This document shows positions 6,301 to 13,394 of a DNA stretch of 28,053 nucleotides, piece by piece. The notes under the pieces are model-generated. The model saw only the letters and a program-made list of their open reading frames with translations, did not search any database and was not told the DNA's origin. Source of the DNA: a virus; IMG/VR virus record IMGVR_UViG_3300043446_003355, positions 1 through 28,053 of that record; one strand, 5' to 3'. A program made the position numbers and the translations under genes. The first letter of the stretch is position 1. Each line of letters starts with the position of its first letter.

Positions 6301-7304
6301 TATGCAGTCCTATAAACGAATTGCTCTTTAGGGATAGCTCGACTTTCAACTGTTGGGTATTTTGCTAACAATTCATTTAGCGTGCGTTCCCACTGAGACT
6401 TAATTAGCTGAATATTGTACCTTCGATCAACGAAGTACTTATTGAATCTGATCATATCATTTTGTTGATTATCGCGCACCATGTTTATTGTTGCATTTAG
6501 ATACGTCGCAAACATGTTTGCATGATTATTTTTATTATCTATATCTAACTGATACATTACATTGAGCGAGCCAGAGGTTTCTGGTAGAGCAGCGAGATTT
6601 GAATGCACACAAACAAGACCAGCAGACATAGCCTCAAGCATTGCGCGGCAGCTAGTTTCATACCAGATGCTAGGGTAAGCAAAAATATGCGACTTGTTCA
6701 AATGATCCTTGAGAACATCGTTGGGAACAAACCCGTGATATGTCATCTTCGGATGATTGCGAATCTTATCATAGAGAGGTTCGAACTGCTTATCAGCATC
6801 ATCCCAGCCATAGATCTTAAAGCTCGAAAAAACATCGAGATGAACATCGTTGTGAATTTCGGCGAGCTTTTCAAAAACTGGCACAAGAATTTCTAAACCA
6901 CGCTGTGGCGTAGAAGTGTAAACAATTCTTATTGGACCTTCTGGTTTATCAAAACAATTTTCTGGCGCAGGATCAATACCAGTTTCCAAAACAACTGATT
7001 TAAAGTCGTAAGGAATACCATGAATTAATTGATAACGCTGATACTGCCAGTTGCTAATGAATACGAATTTGTGAAAGCTATCTTGAAACTTTCTATCTTG
7101 AAACTTTTTTGATTCTGGATCTTCGGGCAAATCGTGACACCAGAATACGCGAATCTTATCTTCCTGCAGCTCTCGTGGGCGAGAGCAGATAATTTGAAAG
7201 TTTTCAAGCAAAGAAGGATCAATTATAGAGGCTAGTTTGCGCTTGGCAATTTCAGTACCGCCATTCGCATTTTTAGAAATTTCGTTTTCCTCAAACCCAC
7301 TCAC
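6300..7304 (-). CDS. Glycosyltransferase, GT-B fold (GT4-like)
   Basis: 334 residues. The N-terminal half is shortened and lacks the usual long acceptor domain, although SGFEENEISKNANGGTEIAK near the start carries the NGGTE glycine loop of GT4-type enzymes. The donor half is clear: IRIVYTSTPQRGLEILVPVF, a DVFSSFKIYGW segment, YHGFVPNDVLKDHL, then the SHIFAYPSIWYETSCRAMLE block with the E-x7-E pattern that binds the sugar nucleotide. Similar proteins occur in cyanophage and pelagiphage genomes. It probably transfers the sugar made by this operon, but the acceptor (phage DNA, tail fibre or host surface) cannot be seen. Stop and start overlaps of 1 and 4 bases couple it to its neighbours. Confidence 0.88.
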   Translation of the reverse strand: MSGFEENEISKNANGGTEIAKRKLASIIDPSLLENFQIICSRPRELQEDKIRVFWCHDLPEDPESKKFQDRKFQDSFHKFVFISNWQYQRYQLIHGIPYDFKSVVLETGIDPAPENCFDKPEGPIRIVYTSTPQRGLEILVPVFEKLAEIHNDVHLDVFSSFKIYGWDDADKQFEPLYDKIRNHPKMTYHGFVPNDVLKDHLNKSHIFAYPSIWYETSCRAMLEAMSAGLVCVHSNLAALPETSGSLNVMYQLDIDNKNNHANMFATYLNATINMVRDNQQNDMIRFNKYFVDRRYNIQLIKSQWERTLNELLAKYPTVESRAIPKEQFVYRTA

Positions 7305-7843
7305 TTGATATCCTCCTCGAGGAACTGTATAATAGCTTCGGGAGAAGTTTCACCATAAGGATCAGTAGAACAATCATCACAAATACCTGGCTCTTCGAAC
7401 CATGCTTCAATGACGCCATTATTAACAATAGCAGCATAGCGCCAAGAACGTTGACCGAAACCAAGGTTCAACTTGTCGACAAGCATTCCCATTTCAAATG
7501 TAAACTGACCATTGCCATCTGGAATAACTTTAACATTTTTAAGATTTTGCTGTTTCGCCCAAGCATTCATTACGAAGGCATCATTAACGGACATACAGTA
7601 AATTTCGTCAATACCAAATTCTTGTTTAAACCGTTCATAATTAGCTTCAAAACCAGGAAGCTGATATGTAGAGCAAGTAGGTGTAAATGCTCCAGGCAAC
7701 GAAAAAAGAAGTACACGTTTACCAGTAAAATACTCTGCAGATTCTTTCAATTCCCACTTATATGGGTTAGGTCCACCAATGCTGTCATCTCTAACACGAA
7801 CCATAAACGAACAATCTGGTACACGCGCTCCAACATTACTCAT
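7301..7843 (-). CDS. Peroxiredoxin, Prx5 family
   Basis: 180 residues. The peroxidatic site is PGAFTPTC at 50-57 with C57, followed by YQLPGFE; the Arg partner lies in GFGQRSWRYAAIV at 128-140 (R132/R135). The VRDD-x-GGPNPYKW start and VNDAFVMNAWA are Prx5-type. A second CxxC-like pair (C155 and C158, in GICDDC) near the C-terminus may act in disulphide exchange. Such enzymes reduce peroxides using glutaredoxin or thioredoxin; a glutaredoxin is encoded at 11408-11671. The gene lies inside a sugar operon, 11 bases after transaldolase and overlapping the glycosyltransferase by four, which is odd. Confidence 0.93.
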   Translation of the reverse strand: MSNVGARVPDCSFMVRVRDDSIGGPNPYKWELKESAEYFTGKRVLLFSLPGAFTPTCSTYQLPGFEANYERFKQEFGIDEIYCMSVNDAFVMNAWAKQQNLKNVKVIPDGNGQFTFEMGMLVDKLNLGFGQRSWRYAAIVNNGVIEAWFEEPGICDDCSTDPYGETSPEAIIQFLEEDIK

Positions 7844-7854
7844 AATATATCTCC

Positions 7855-8592
7855 TTAGCAGTGAATTTTAAATCCAGAACTGGCAGCATCATTGTAAAAC
7901 ATCTGCACAGTTTCAAGTGAATACTGATTCAAGTTTTTACCAAACGTCTTCATCTTATCTATCATTGCTGGTGGCATAGTGATAATGTCGCAACCACTAC
8001 GATCAGCTTGGATATAATTGAAAGGCTCGCGGCAAGATGCCCAAAGGAACTCGAGCTTTGTATTGCTGTTCTTATAACGCTGATAGTATCCAGTTGCGAA
8101 CTTAATCATTTCTTCTGGATCCATACCAGCATCAGCAATACGACCAGCGAAAATAGAAACAATGCTTGGTACAAAATGATTTAGGTTATCCACAACTTCC
8201 ATAATTTGCTGCTGAGTAAACACTGCAGTCACGTTGCACTTGACGCCACTATCAGACAACATCTTGTATGCAGGCGCAGTAGAAATACCAGTAGTCGTTG
8301 TGACAGGAATCTTGATATAAACATCGTAGTCGTATTCTTTAGCCCAATCATTAATCTTCAATGCCTGTTTAGTCATTGTCGGAAGATCATCAGCGAACAC
8401 TTCGAGACTCAGTGATGTTCCTGGGCGATTAGTAGCAAGGTGCATGATAGCACCACGAGCAAAAGACTCATAGTCGACAATACCAGCTTGTTTCATAAGA
8501 GTTGGGTTCGTAGTAAATCCAACAATCTTTTCGTTTTTGGCAGCTTCGGCGATACCGTTAAAGTCCGCGCCATCAGAAAACAACTTAACCAT
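7855..8592 (-). CDS. talC: Transaldolase, TalC-like
   Basis: 245 residues, slightly longer than the usual 215-225 of TalC/FSA-type enzymes. The Schiff-base lysine is K94 in VYIKIPVT (91-98). GFTTNPTLMKQAG (25-37) is the phosphate-loop start of the family, and NVTAVFTQQQ and SIFAGRIADAG follow. Transaldolase moves a three-carbon unit between sugar phosphates; one product is sedoheptulose 7-phosphate. Cyanophages carry a related talC to redirect host carbon. Here the neighbours use sedoheptulose 7-phosphate (GmhA) instead of photosynthetic intermediates, so the likely role is substrate supply for heptose synthesis. It overlaps gmhB by eight bases. Confidence 0.93.
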   Translation of the reverse strand: MVKLFSDGADFNGIAEAAKNEKIVGFTTNPTLMKQAGIVDYESFARGAIMHLATNRPGTSLSLEVFADDLPTMTKQALKINDWAKEYDYDVYIKIPVTTTTGISTAPAYKMLSDSGVKCNVTAVFTQQQIMEVVDNLNHFVPSIVSIFAGRIADAGMDPEEMIKFATGYYQRYKNSNTKLEFLWASCREPFNYIQADRSGCDIITMPPAMIDKMKTFGKNLNQYSLETVQMFYNDAASSGFKIHC

Positions 8593-9124
8593 ATTCGTGT
8601 AACTCCTTGATCAGTAGGCATGCCTGTAGTACATCAGAACAGATATAATCTGGTTGGATATGTTCATATTCGGGAGGAGAGTGATATACATCACCAATGT
8701 ATATAGTGCTCAAATGACTACGTCTACCAGCCACTATATCTTTCCAACGATCGCCAATCATCCAGCAATCTCTACGATGTATTTTATGTTTTTTCAAAAG
8801 AAATTCTATCATACCATTGTTAGGTTTATAGAACTTGGCGCCTCTGTCGAAAGCGCAAATAACTTCTTCGATACCCAGCCAATTTTTTAACATCCGCGTC
8901 ATCAAACGAAGATCTTCTACTGGCAATTTACCATCGTTTACGTCTGGCTGATTAGTAACCACAAAAACATTATAGCCTAATTCTTTAGCTATGTCAACTG
9001 CTTGTTTTGCATCTCTCGTGAATCGAAACTCATCTACTGACCATGGCGCAGTTAGCACTCCGTCATGAAGCGCTAACTCGTTTAATACGCCATCGCGATC
9101 AAAAAATATAGCTTTTTTTACCAC
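8585..9124 (-). CDS. gmhB: Heptose bisphosphate phosphatase-like HAD protein (GmhB-like)
   Basis: 179 residues. HAD motifs: FFDRDGVLN with D9 and D11, VVTNQPD for motif II, KPNNGMIEF for motif III, and MIGDRWKDIVAGR for motif IV, all of the HAD-IIIA histidinol/heptose phosphatase type. GmhB removes the C7 phosphate from the 1,7-bisphosphate. Classic GmhB carries a zinc-binding Cys/His loop before the KP motif; here the stretch ICAFDRGAKFYKP has only one cysteine, so zinc is probably absent. Such zinc-free HAD-IIIA enzymes exist, and the substrate may differ. It overlaps gmhA by seven bases. Confidence 0.85.
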   Translation of the reverse strand: MVKKAIFFDRDGVLNELALHDGVLTAPWSVDEFRFTRDAKQAVDIAKELGYNVFVVTNQPDVNDGKLPVEDLRLMTRMLKNWLGIEEVICAFDRGAKFYKPNNGMIEFLLKKHKIHRRDCWMIGDRWKDIVAGRRSHLSTIYIGDVYHSPPEYEHIQPDYICSDVLQACLLIKELHEYG

Positions 9125-9705
9125 TTTGTATTTTTAATTTGAAGTTTCGGATTAGAGACTAAGCTATGCCAGATAACTGCTTGAAATGCTTCGCTGTGGG
9201 GAGTGATGCGTTCAGGAGCGATCGGTGGGACGCAAACACAAACGTCTGCCATCTTGTAGGTGTAACCATCGTTGCGACCTACGATGCCAAGCACAGTGCC
9301 ATCTTTAGAACGAGCGTACTTGATAGCCTTGATCAAACCAACAGAAACATTCTTTTCTTCGTTACCACCACCTACGGAGAGAACGAACAAAGCGTCTTTG
9401 TAGCTAAACCTGCTGACTCGAAGATATTCTTCAAATATTGTATCGAATCCTTCGTCATTTGTTCGCGCAGTAATTTCTGATGCGTTATCTGTAGGCGCAT
9501 AACATTCGATGCCACAGAGCTTACGTAAATCGTTGACCATATGAGAGGCATTGCCAGCGGAGCCGCCGACTCCCAAAATAAATACGCGTCCTTCGCTGAC
9601 ATCTCTGACTGTAACGAGTGCATCGGCTAACCTTTCGACTGCAGTAATATTCATCTGCTGTGCAATAAGCTGTACTTCTTGGAAAAATGATTCACTAAAT
9701 GTCAT
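9118..9705 (-). CDS. gmhA: Sedoheptulose 7-phosphate isomerase (GmhA-like)
   Basis: 195 residues, the normal GmhA length (about 192). SIS-domain signature: FILGVGGSAGNASHMVNDLR at 42-61, CGIECYAPTDNASEITARTN at 64-83, and SVGGGNEEKNVSVGL at 110-124. GmhA turns sedoheptulose 7-phosphate into D-glycero-D-manno-heptose 7-phosphate, the first dedicated step of heptose synthesis. In the operon it follows a nucleotidyltransferase gene and precedes gmhB, a standard pairing. The catalytic Glu and His of the family probably fall in the DNASEITARTNDEG and ERITPHSEAFQAV stretches. It overlaps the nucleotidyltransferase by four bases. Confidence 0.92.
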   Translation of the reverse strand: MTFSESFFQEVQLIAQQMNITAVERLADALVTVRDVSEGRVFILGVGGSAGNASHMVNDLRKLCGIECYAPTDNASEITARTNDEGFDTIFEEYLRVSRFSYKDALFVLSVGGGNEEKNVSVGLIKAIKYARSKDGTVLGIVGRNDGYTYKMADVCVCVPPIAPERITPHSEAFQAVIWHSLVSNPKLQIKNTKW

Positions 9706-10103
9706 CGCATACGACTCCTCAACTCAGTAGAGCTATACTTGTGTTTTCTATTATTATAGACAATCTGAATACCACGCTTTTCACAGATATCCTGACCTGT
9801 TAAGTATGTATCACTGTACTCTTCACCAACAAAACGAACATCAATTTTTTCAACAGCAAGTAAATTGATTAGATCAGTTTCTGTTTCGTATGGGATAATT
9901 TTATCTACAAACTTGCAGCCTTCGAGCTGCAAGTATCTTTCGTATACTGATTGAATCGGCTTATTCTTACCAGCTCGATCAATGGAGGGATCAGTGTGAA
10001 GACCTACGATAAGATAATCACACTGACTAGCACATTCACGCAGCATTGCGACATGTCCAGGATGGAGCAAGTCGAACGCGCTACAAGTAAATCCTACAAT
10101 CAT
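9702..10103 (-). CDS. Cytidylyltransferase-fold nucleotidyltransferase (HldE C-terminal/TagD type)
   Basis: 133 residues, one nucleotidyltransferase domain. Motifs: GFTCSAFDLLHPGH at 4-17 with the HxGH signature (H14, H17), an NKPIQSVYERYLQLEGC segment, and YSSTELRSRM near the C-terminus, matching the family's Ser/Thr-containing motif. HldE C-terminal domains activate heptose 1-phosphate with ATP, while TagD uses CTP and glycerol 3-phosphate; this sequence fits between them. Given the neighbours, the likely product is ADP- or CDP-heptose, but an HddA kinase makes the alpha anomer normally used for GDP-heptose, so the nucleotide is uncertain. It overlaps both neighbours by four bases. Confidence 0.85.
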   Translation of the reverse strand: MIVGFTCSAFDLLHPGHVAMLRECASQCDYLIVGLHTDPSIDRAGKNKPIQSVYERYLQLEGCKFVDKIIPYETETDLINLLAVEKIDVRFVGEEYSDTYLTGQDICEKRGIQIVYNNRKHKYSSTELRSRMR

Positions 10104-10468
10104 GCTTGCCTTTCGACATATGCAGTCTTATACTTTTCAAACTTGAACCACTTCTGTGCAACCTTTACCACAGTTTCAGGGTCATATGGCTTGCAAGAAA
10201 ATACGTCAAGATACATACCGTTGCCGCCCTTGAGATCATCAGGGACGAAATGAGCGCAGATGTTGCTAGTCTCAATTAGCTGAACTAGGGTATAACCTGC
10301 TTTGTTGCCAGATCCAAAGTTAACGATCTGTGGTTCACCGTAAGCAACCATGTCAATTTCTTTTACAAGATCTTTGACAAAGTTATAGATGTTATCATAA
10401 GAGGTAATCGACTCTGGATCGCAACCAGAAGCATCTAGAATAGTGTGATATCCCCAGTACTCTGCCAT
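10100..10468 (-). CDS. S-adenosylmethionine decarboxylase-like protein
   Basis: 122 residues from the ATG at 10468. The longer frame to 10510 is less likely because AGGAG sits ten bases before 10468. The fold matches the bacterial SpeD proenzyme: WGYHTILDASGCDPE at the start, IETSNICAHF at 65-74 with the conserved His at 73, and YLDVFSCKPYDPETV at 86-100 with the conserved Cys at 92. The autocleavage motif, normally Glu-Ser-His, is ETSN here, so pyruvoyl formation is doubtful. Cyanophages carry SpeD-like genes. It may have another role, such as a non-catalytic partner. It precedes the nucleotidyltransferase with a four-base overlap. Confidence 0.72.
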   Translation of the reverse strand: MAEYWGYHTILDASGCDPESITSYDNIYNFVKDLVKEIDMVAYGEPQIVNFGSGNKAGYTLVQLIETSNICAHFVPDDLKGGNGMYLDVFSCKPYDPETVVKVAQKWFKFEKYKTAYVERQA

Positions 10469-10493
10469 CTCATTTGAACTCCTATTATTAGGG

Positions 10494-10520
10494 AAAAATA
10501 AATCCACCAAGAACTGGTGG
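10494..10520 (-). terminator. Hairpin with T-rich tail before the sugar operon
   Basis: CCACCA (10504-10509) and TGGTGG (10515-10520) form a perfect 6-bp stem with a five-base loop. On the minus strand it is followed by ATTTATTTTT. It sits between the gene at 10535-10813 and the SpeD-like gene. It could end the upstream transcript or stabilise the 5' end of a transcript started at the TATAAATA box at 10526-10533. Confidence 0.6.
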
Positions 10521-10525
10521 CTCTT

Positions 10526-10533
10526 TATTTATA
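10526..10533 (-). promoter_or_regulatory. Possible T4-type late promoter box
   Basis: Minus-strand TATAAATA, identical to the T4 late promoter -10 consensus, two bases after the stop of the 10535 gene and just upstream of the hairpin and the SpeD-like gene. In a T4-like phage it could drive late expression of the sugar operon. This is the only full match I saw in a non-coding spot. Confidence 0.5.
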
Positions 10534-10534
10534 A

Positions 10535-10813
10535 TCAATAGCCATCAACAATCTGTGCATATTCAACAGATTCTATGCGGAAAGAACGCCAGCCATTAGC
10601 TCGAAGATCCCAAACTACTATGGTGTTGAGATTTTCTGGTTTCTTATGCTGCTCTTCAAGCTGTTCAAACTGATCATCATTAACGGGTAGAACAGACTTC
10701 ATCAATGTACAACGCATAACTCGAGTTTCGCCATTAACCTTTTTAAACCTTATTTCTAAAGGATGCAGTTTTAAATCATACATAAGTGCATCTCTCTCAT
10801 ACTTCATAACCAT
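10535..10813 (-). CDS. SH3-barrel WYL_2-like protein
   Basis: 92 residues beginning MVMKYERDALMYDLKLHPLE. The layout is a short beta barrel: a KVNGETRVMRCTL strand pair, an acidic linker with QFEQLEEQHKKPE, then NTIVVWDLRANGWRSFRIES, where the VWD-x-x-x-x-x-WRSFR pattern is typical of the phage SH3-barrel (WYL_2, Sm-like) proteins. These small domains often bind RNA or DNA; no function is proven. AAAGGA precedes the ATG. It starts one base after the methyltransferase gene ends and is followed by a hairpin and possible late promoter. Confidence 0.75.
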   Translation of the reverse strand: MVMKYERDALMYDLKLHPLEIRFKKVNGETRVMRCTLMKSVLPVNDDQFEQLEEQHKKPENLNTIVVWDLRANGWRSFRIESVEYAQIVDGY

Positions 10814-10814
10814 A

Positions 10815-11408
10815 TTAGTTTCCTTTCGGTGTCAAAATACAAATAGATGAGTACTGATCTTTGTCGTTAAATACCTGAACGTCAAAAAACTGAACAACCC
10901 AATGATACCAATCTTCGCGACCAACATAGTCATGAATCATAATTACTGCATCATTTTTCTTTTTCTTATGCAAAATAGTAGAAAGGCAAGCACCTCTTAC
11001 AATACCATCAACAAAGAAAAAGTCAGCGTTCCAAATGTCATCTTCTGGGTTAATGTATTCATCAGTACCGCATGGATGCTCTTCGATCAAACTACCATAA
11101 CCATGTTCTATATGCTTTTCTGGTCTGTAGTGAAACTTGAATTTGTTACTAACGTCGCCAAACTCAGCACTAATAGCTCTCGTTACACGATTATACCAAT
11201 TCTCATTGTGTTCAATAGTAATGAGGCGCTGATTGTCAGTAAGGGTTTCAAGCCATTTACATGTAGACCCACCACTGCCCCACTCAACCATTAATCCATC
11301 CTTTGGCATATTTTTGATGGCATTGCAAATAACTTCCATATCAAATTCAACCATTTGAATTTCAGTCAGTACATTACCATAATCCACTCTCACGGGCATA
11401 GCTGGCAT
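10815..11408 (-). CDS. Class I SAM-dependent methyltransferase-like protein
   Basis: 197 residues. The glycine-rich SAM loop is at about 42-54 (VEWGSGGSTCKWLE), followed by acidic LITIEHNENWYNRV at the end of strand 2. A WNADFFFVDG segment follows, then a KKKKNDAVIMIHDYVGRED block in which HDY-x-GR is the catalytic-type motif of related sugar and small-molecule methyltransferases. The substrate cannot be read; near glycosyltransferases it could be a sugar or surface polymer. It overlaps glutaredoxin by one base and leads directly into the SH3-barrel gene. Confidence 0.8.
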   Translation of the reverse strand: MPAMPVRVDYGNVLTEIQMVEFDMEVICNAIKNMPKDGLMVEWGSGGSTCKWLETLTDNQRLITIEHNENWYNRVTRAISAEFGDVSNKFKFHYRPEKHIEHGYGSLIEEHPCGTDEYINPEDDIWNADFFFVDGIVRGACLSTILHKKKKNDAVIMIHDYVGREDWYHWVVQFFDVQVFNDKDQYSSICILTPKGN

Positions 11409-11671
11409 TAATATTCTCCTTCATTCAACAATTTACGAGTTTCGTTTTTTTGTTCTACTAATACTTTTAGTTGATCGTATCCACCAATATTATAGCCATC
11501 TACGACTATGACTGGAAAAGTTTTGGCGGAAGGAAATAATTCCAGCAGATTTTCTTTTGTAAAATCTTCATCTAAAACAAGAGAAGTATATTCAATTTTA
11601 TTCTTTTCTAATAATTTTTTTGCATATTCGCAGTACACGCAACTTTTTTTAGTATAAAGAATTATTCTCAT
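11408..11671 (-). CDS. grx: Glutaredoxin
   Basis: 87 residues. The active site is CVYC at 11-14 (SCVYCEYAKKLLE), and the GSH-binding TFPVIVVDGYNIGGYDQL at 51-68 holds the cis-proline and the GG-Y segment. Phage glutaredoxins (T4 NrdC) supply electrons to class Ia ribonucleotide reductase, which is encoded at 18960-22744; the peroxiredoxin at 7301 could also use it. It overlaps a 34-residue gene by four bases upstream and the methyltransferase by one base downstream. Confidence 0.95.
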   Translation of the reverse strand: MRIILYTKKSCVYCEYAKKLLEKNKIEYTSLVLDEDFTKENLLELFPSAKTFPVIVVDGYNIGGYDQLKVLVEQKNETRKLLNEGEY

Positions 11672-11772
11672 GATAGCCTTTCCCTCCAGTACTGTTTGAT
11701 ATGTTCTGAATTAGATGGATCGTAGCCATTCATATACATATCATACTGCACCAACAGTTCTAATTCACTCAT
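11668..11772 (-). CDS. 34-aa small protein
   Basis: A short ORF from ATG 11772 to TGA 11668, 34 residues: MSELELLVQYDMYMNGYDPS, then a basic end QYWRERLS. GGAG lies seven bases before the ATG, and the stop overlaps the glutaredoxin start (ATGA), so translation is coupled. It is acidic and aromatic, probably one amphipathic helix with a Tyr-rich core. No family recognised. It is below normal gene-finding length, but the ribosome site and overlap make it likely. Confidence 0.72.
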   Translation of the reverse strand: MSELELLVQYDMYMNGYDPSNSEHIKQYWRERLS

Positions 11773-11784
11773 ATCATACTCCGT

Positions 11785-12474
11785 TTAATTCAATTTGTCA
11801 ACAACTTTTAATTTTCTTTTTTTCTTGTGAAACTTTTTTGTAGTTTCTCCTGTGATGTTATTTTCTACACCATCCATATATGGATCGCCATCATAAGGAA
11901 TATCAGTCCACATCTGATGTTTATTATACAAGTCAGGATTTGACATAATGGTGTCGATTTTCAATTCAAAATTATCTAACTGTCTGTGAGGAACTACAGT
12001 AACAAATCCAAGAGGTTCGCCCTTTGTGAATGTTACTTTTCCAGGATAAGTCATTTTCCAGTTTAAGAAAAATGTCATGTGCGCCCAGTTCGATTCAATA
12101 ATCGAAGACATCTGTACAGCTCCATCTTTAAAAAAGTTAGGAGCGCCAGTAACAAGTATTGCATAATCTTCTGGTGTTTCTATCACATAACCAGCTCTAA
12201 TACTACAAACACCATAACCCATGCCAGTATAAAAAAGATGCGAATGATCTATGTTAGAATGAACAACCAAATCAGTAGAATTATTACCACCATTCCATTC
12301 AATAGTAAAGTCGCCAGGAGCTCTAAATTCCCACCCCGACTGATGAGCCATGGTCATGGACAAATCTTTGTAGAACTTACCCTCCGCCTTATCAATCCAG
12401 TCTCTTTTGTTTTTACCAGGAACTACTGGCAGAGCTCTGTTGTAGTTAATGGCATAAAATTTTATTTCCATCAC
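11785..12474 (-). CDS. DUF6065 family protein
   Basis: 229 residues. The region DFTIEWNGGNNSTDLVVHSN followed by GYGVCSIRAGYVIETPEDYA, LVTGAPNFFKDG, IIESNWAHMTFFLNWKMTYP and FTKGEPLGFVTVVP matches the family I know as DUF6065: a beta-rich protein with a WNGG start, a GxP-N loop and a FTxNWK strand. The C-terminus ends in a basic KKFHKKKRKLK patch. It has been linked to glycosylation or surface gene clusters in other genomes, but its activity is not established. It overlaps the GlcNAc-transferase-like gene by four bases. Confidence 0.78.
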   Translation of the reverse strand: MMEIKFYAINYNRALPVVPGKNKRDWIDKAEGKFYKDLSMTMAHQSGWEFRAPGDFTIEWNGGNNSTDLVVHSNIDHSHLFYTGMGYGVCSIRAGYVIETPEDYAILVTGAPNFFKDGAVQMSSIIESNWAHMTFFLNWKMTYPGKVTFTKGEPLGFVTVVPHRQLDNFELKIDTIMSNPDLYNKHQMWTDIPYDGDPYMDGVENNITGETTKKFHKKKRKLKVVDKLN

Positions 12475-13394
12475 AAATATACCTTCTGTAAATCTATATG
12501 GGGATGTTCAGCTCTCATTCTTCCGTAAAATTCCAGGTACAGTTTTTGATCCTGCACGCCATATTTACCATACCATTCACCACGACATATATGTTGCACT
12601 TTTATTTTGCTGGTTCTATCTCTCTGCATCCAATTAATTTTACGAGTACGCTCTTCTTGTTTATCCCAGAAGTTATTACGCTTTTGATCTTTTGGTTGAG
12701 CGACTTGATAAAGATGAGCGCAAATAAATTTAGTCGGAGCAAACATAAAATACCCAGCAGTATACGCACGAATGGCTAGTGTAATTTCTTCGCCGAGGAA
12801 AAAAATTTCTTCATCGTATGGAACTTCATTGACAAAATCACCAACAGTAAATAAAAAACCACCAGCAATAAAATATTCTTGCTCTGGGTAATCATAATCA
12901 TCAGCTGCAAATTTAGCAGCCGCCGAAGGAATAATATTGACATTGTTCATGTCAAATCTAGTTGGTTTGTATTCTAAAATACGTCTGACGCCATCTATTT
13001 CAAATTCATATGCTGGTGGGTATGCAGTTAAAATAACTTTTCTACCATAATCTTTTGATTTTTCAAAATCTTCCAGAAGCAATCGATCCCAGTTGTCAAT
13101 AAACATTATATGCGAATCTATTTGCATATAATAATCTTCGCCATCATAGTAAGACTGGCACATTTTACGCGCCCAGCACACGCCCTTGGCTTCCCGATAA
13201 TCATATCGAACATGATAAACTTCTGGAATAGTATCCAGTTCGTCAAATGAATTATCTTCTAAATCTATTTGGGAAAATACGCAAATGCGAATTTTTAAAT
13301 CGCCAGATGCTTTTTCCAGCAAATTACGAACAGTAAAAATACACTCAGGATCTTTATAATTTGCTATCGAAACGAATAAACTTTTTTTACTCAT
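12471..13394 (-). CDS. GlcNAc-transferase-like glycosyltransferase (PF11397 type)
   Basis: 307 residues. It starts MSKKSLFVSIANYKDPECIF, with SIANYKDPEC as the family's donor-binding block, then ARKMCQSYYDGEDYYMQIDS followed by HIMFIDNWD, in which QIDSH is the DxD-like metal site. Later LEYKPTRFDM and EYFIAGGFLFTVGD hold the acceptor region, and FLGEEITLAIRAYTAGYFMF is the conserved GEE helix. Such enzymes transfer GlcNAc or related sugars from UDP donors. In phages they may glycosylate tail or surface proteins. It overlaps the DUF6065 gene and the small membrane gene by four bases each, so the three are made together. Confidence 0.85.
   Translation of the reverse strand: MSKKSLFVSIANYKDPECIFTVRNLLEKASGDLKIRICVFSQIDLEDNSFDELDTIPEVYHVRYDYREAKGVCWARKMCQSYYDGEDYYMQIDSHIMFIDNWDRLLLEDFEKSKDYGRKVILTAYPPAYEFEIDGVRRILEYKPTRFDMNNVNIIPSAAAKFAADDYDYPEQEYFIAGGFLFTVGDFVNEVPYDEEIFFLGEEITLAIRAYTAGYFMFAPTKFICAHLYQVAQPKDQKRNNFWDKQEERTRKINWMQRDRTSKIKVQHICRGEWYGKYGVQDQKLYLEFYGRMRAEHPHIDLQKVYL

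Noticed and set aside
12079-12528. A 149-residue plus-strand ORF opposite the DUF6065 gene
   Set aside because: Mirror of a real gene; no start signal.
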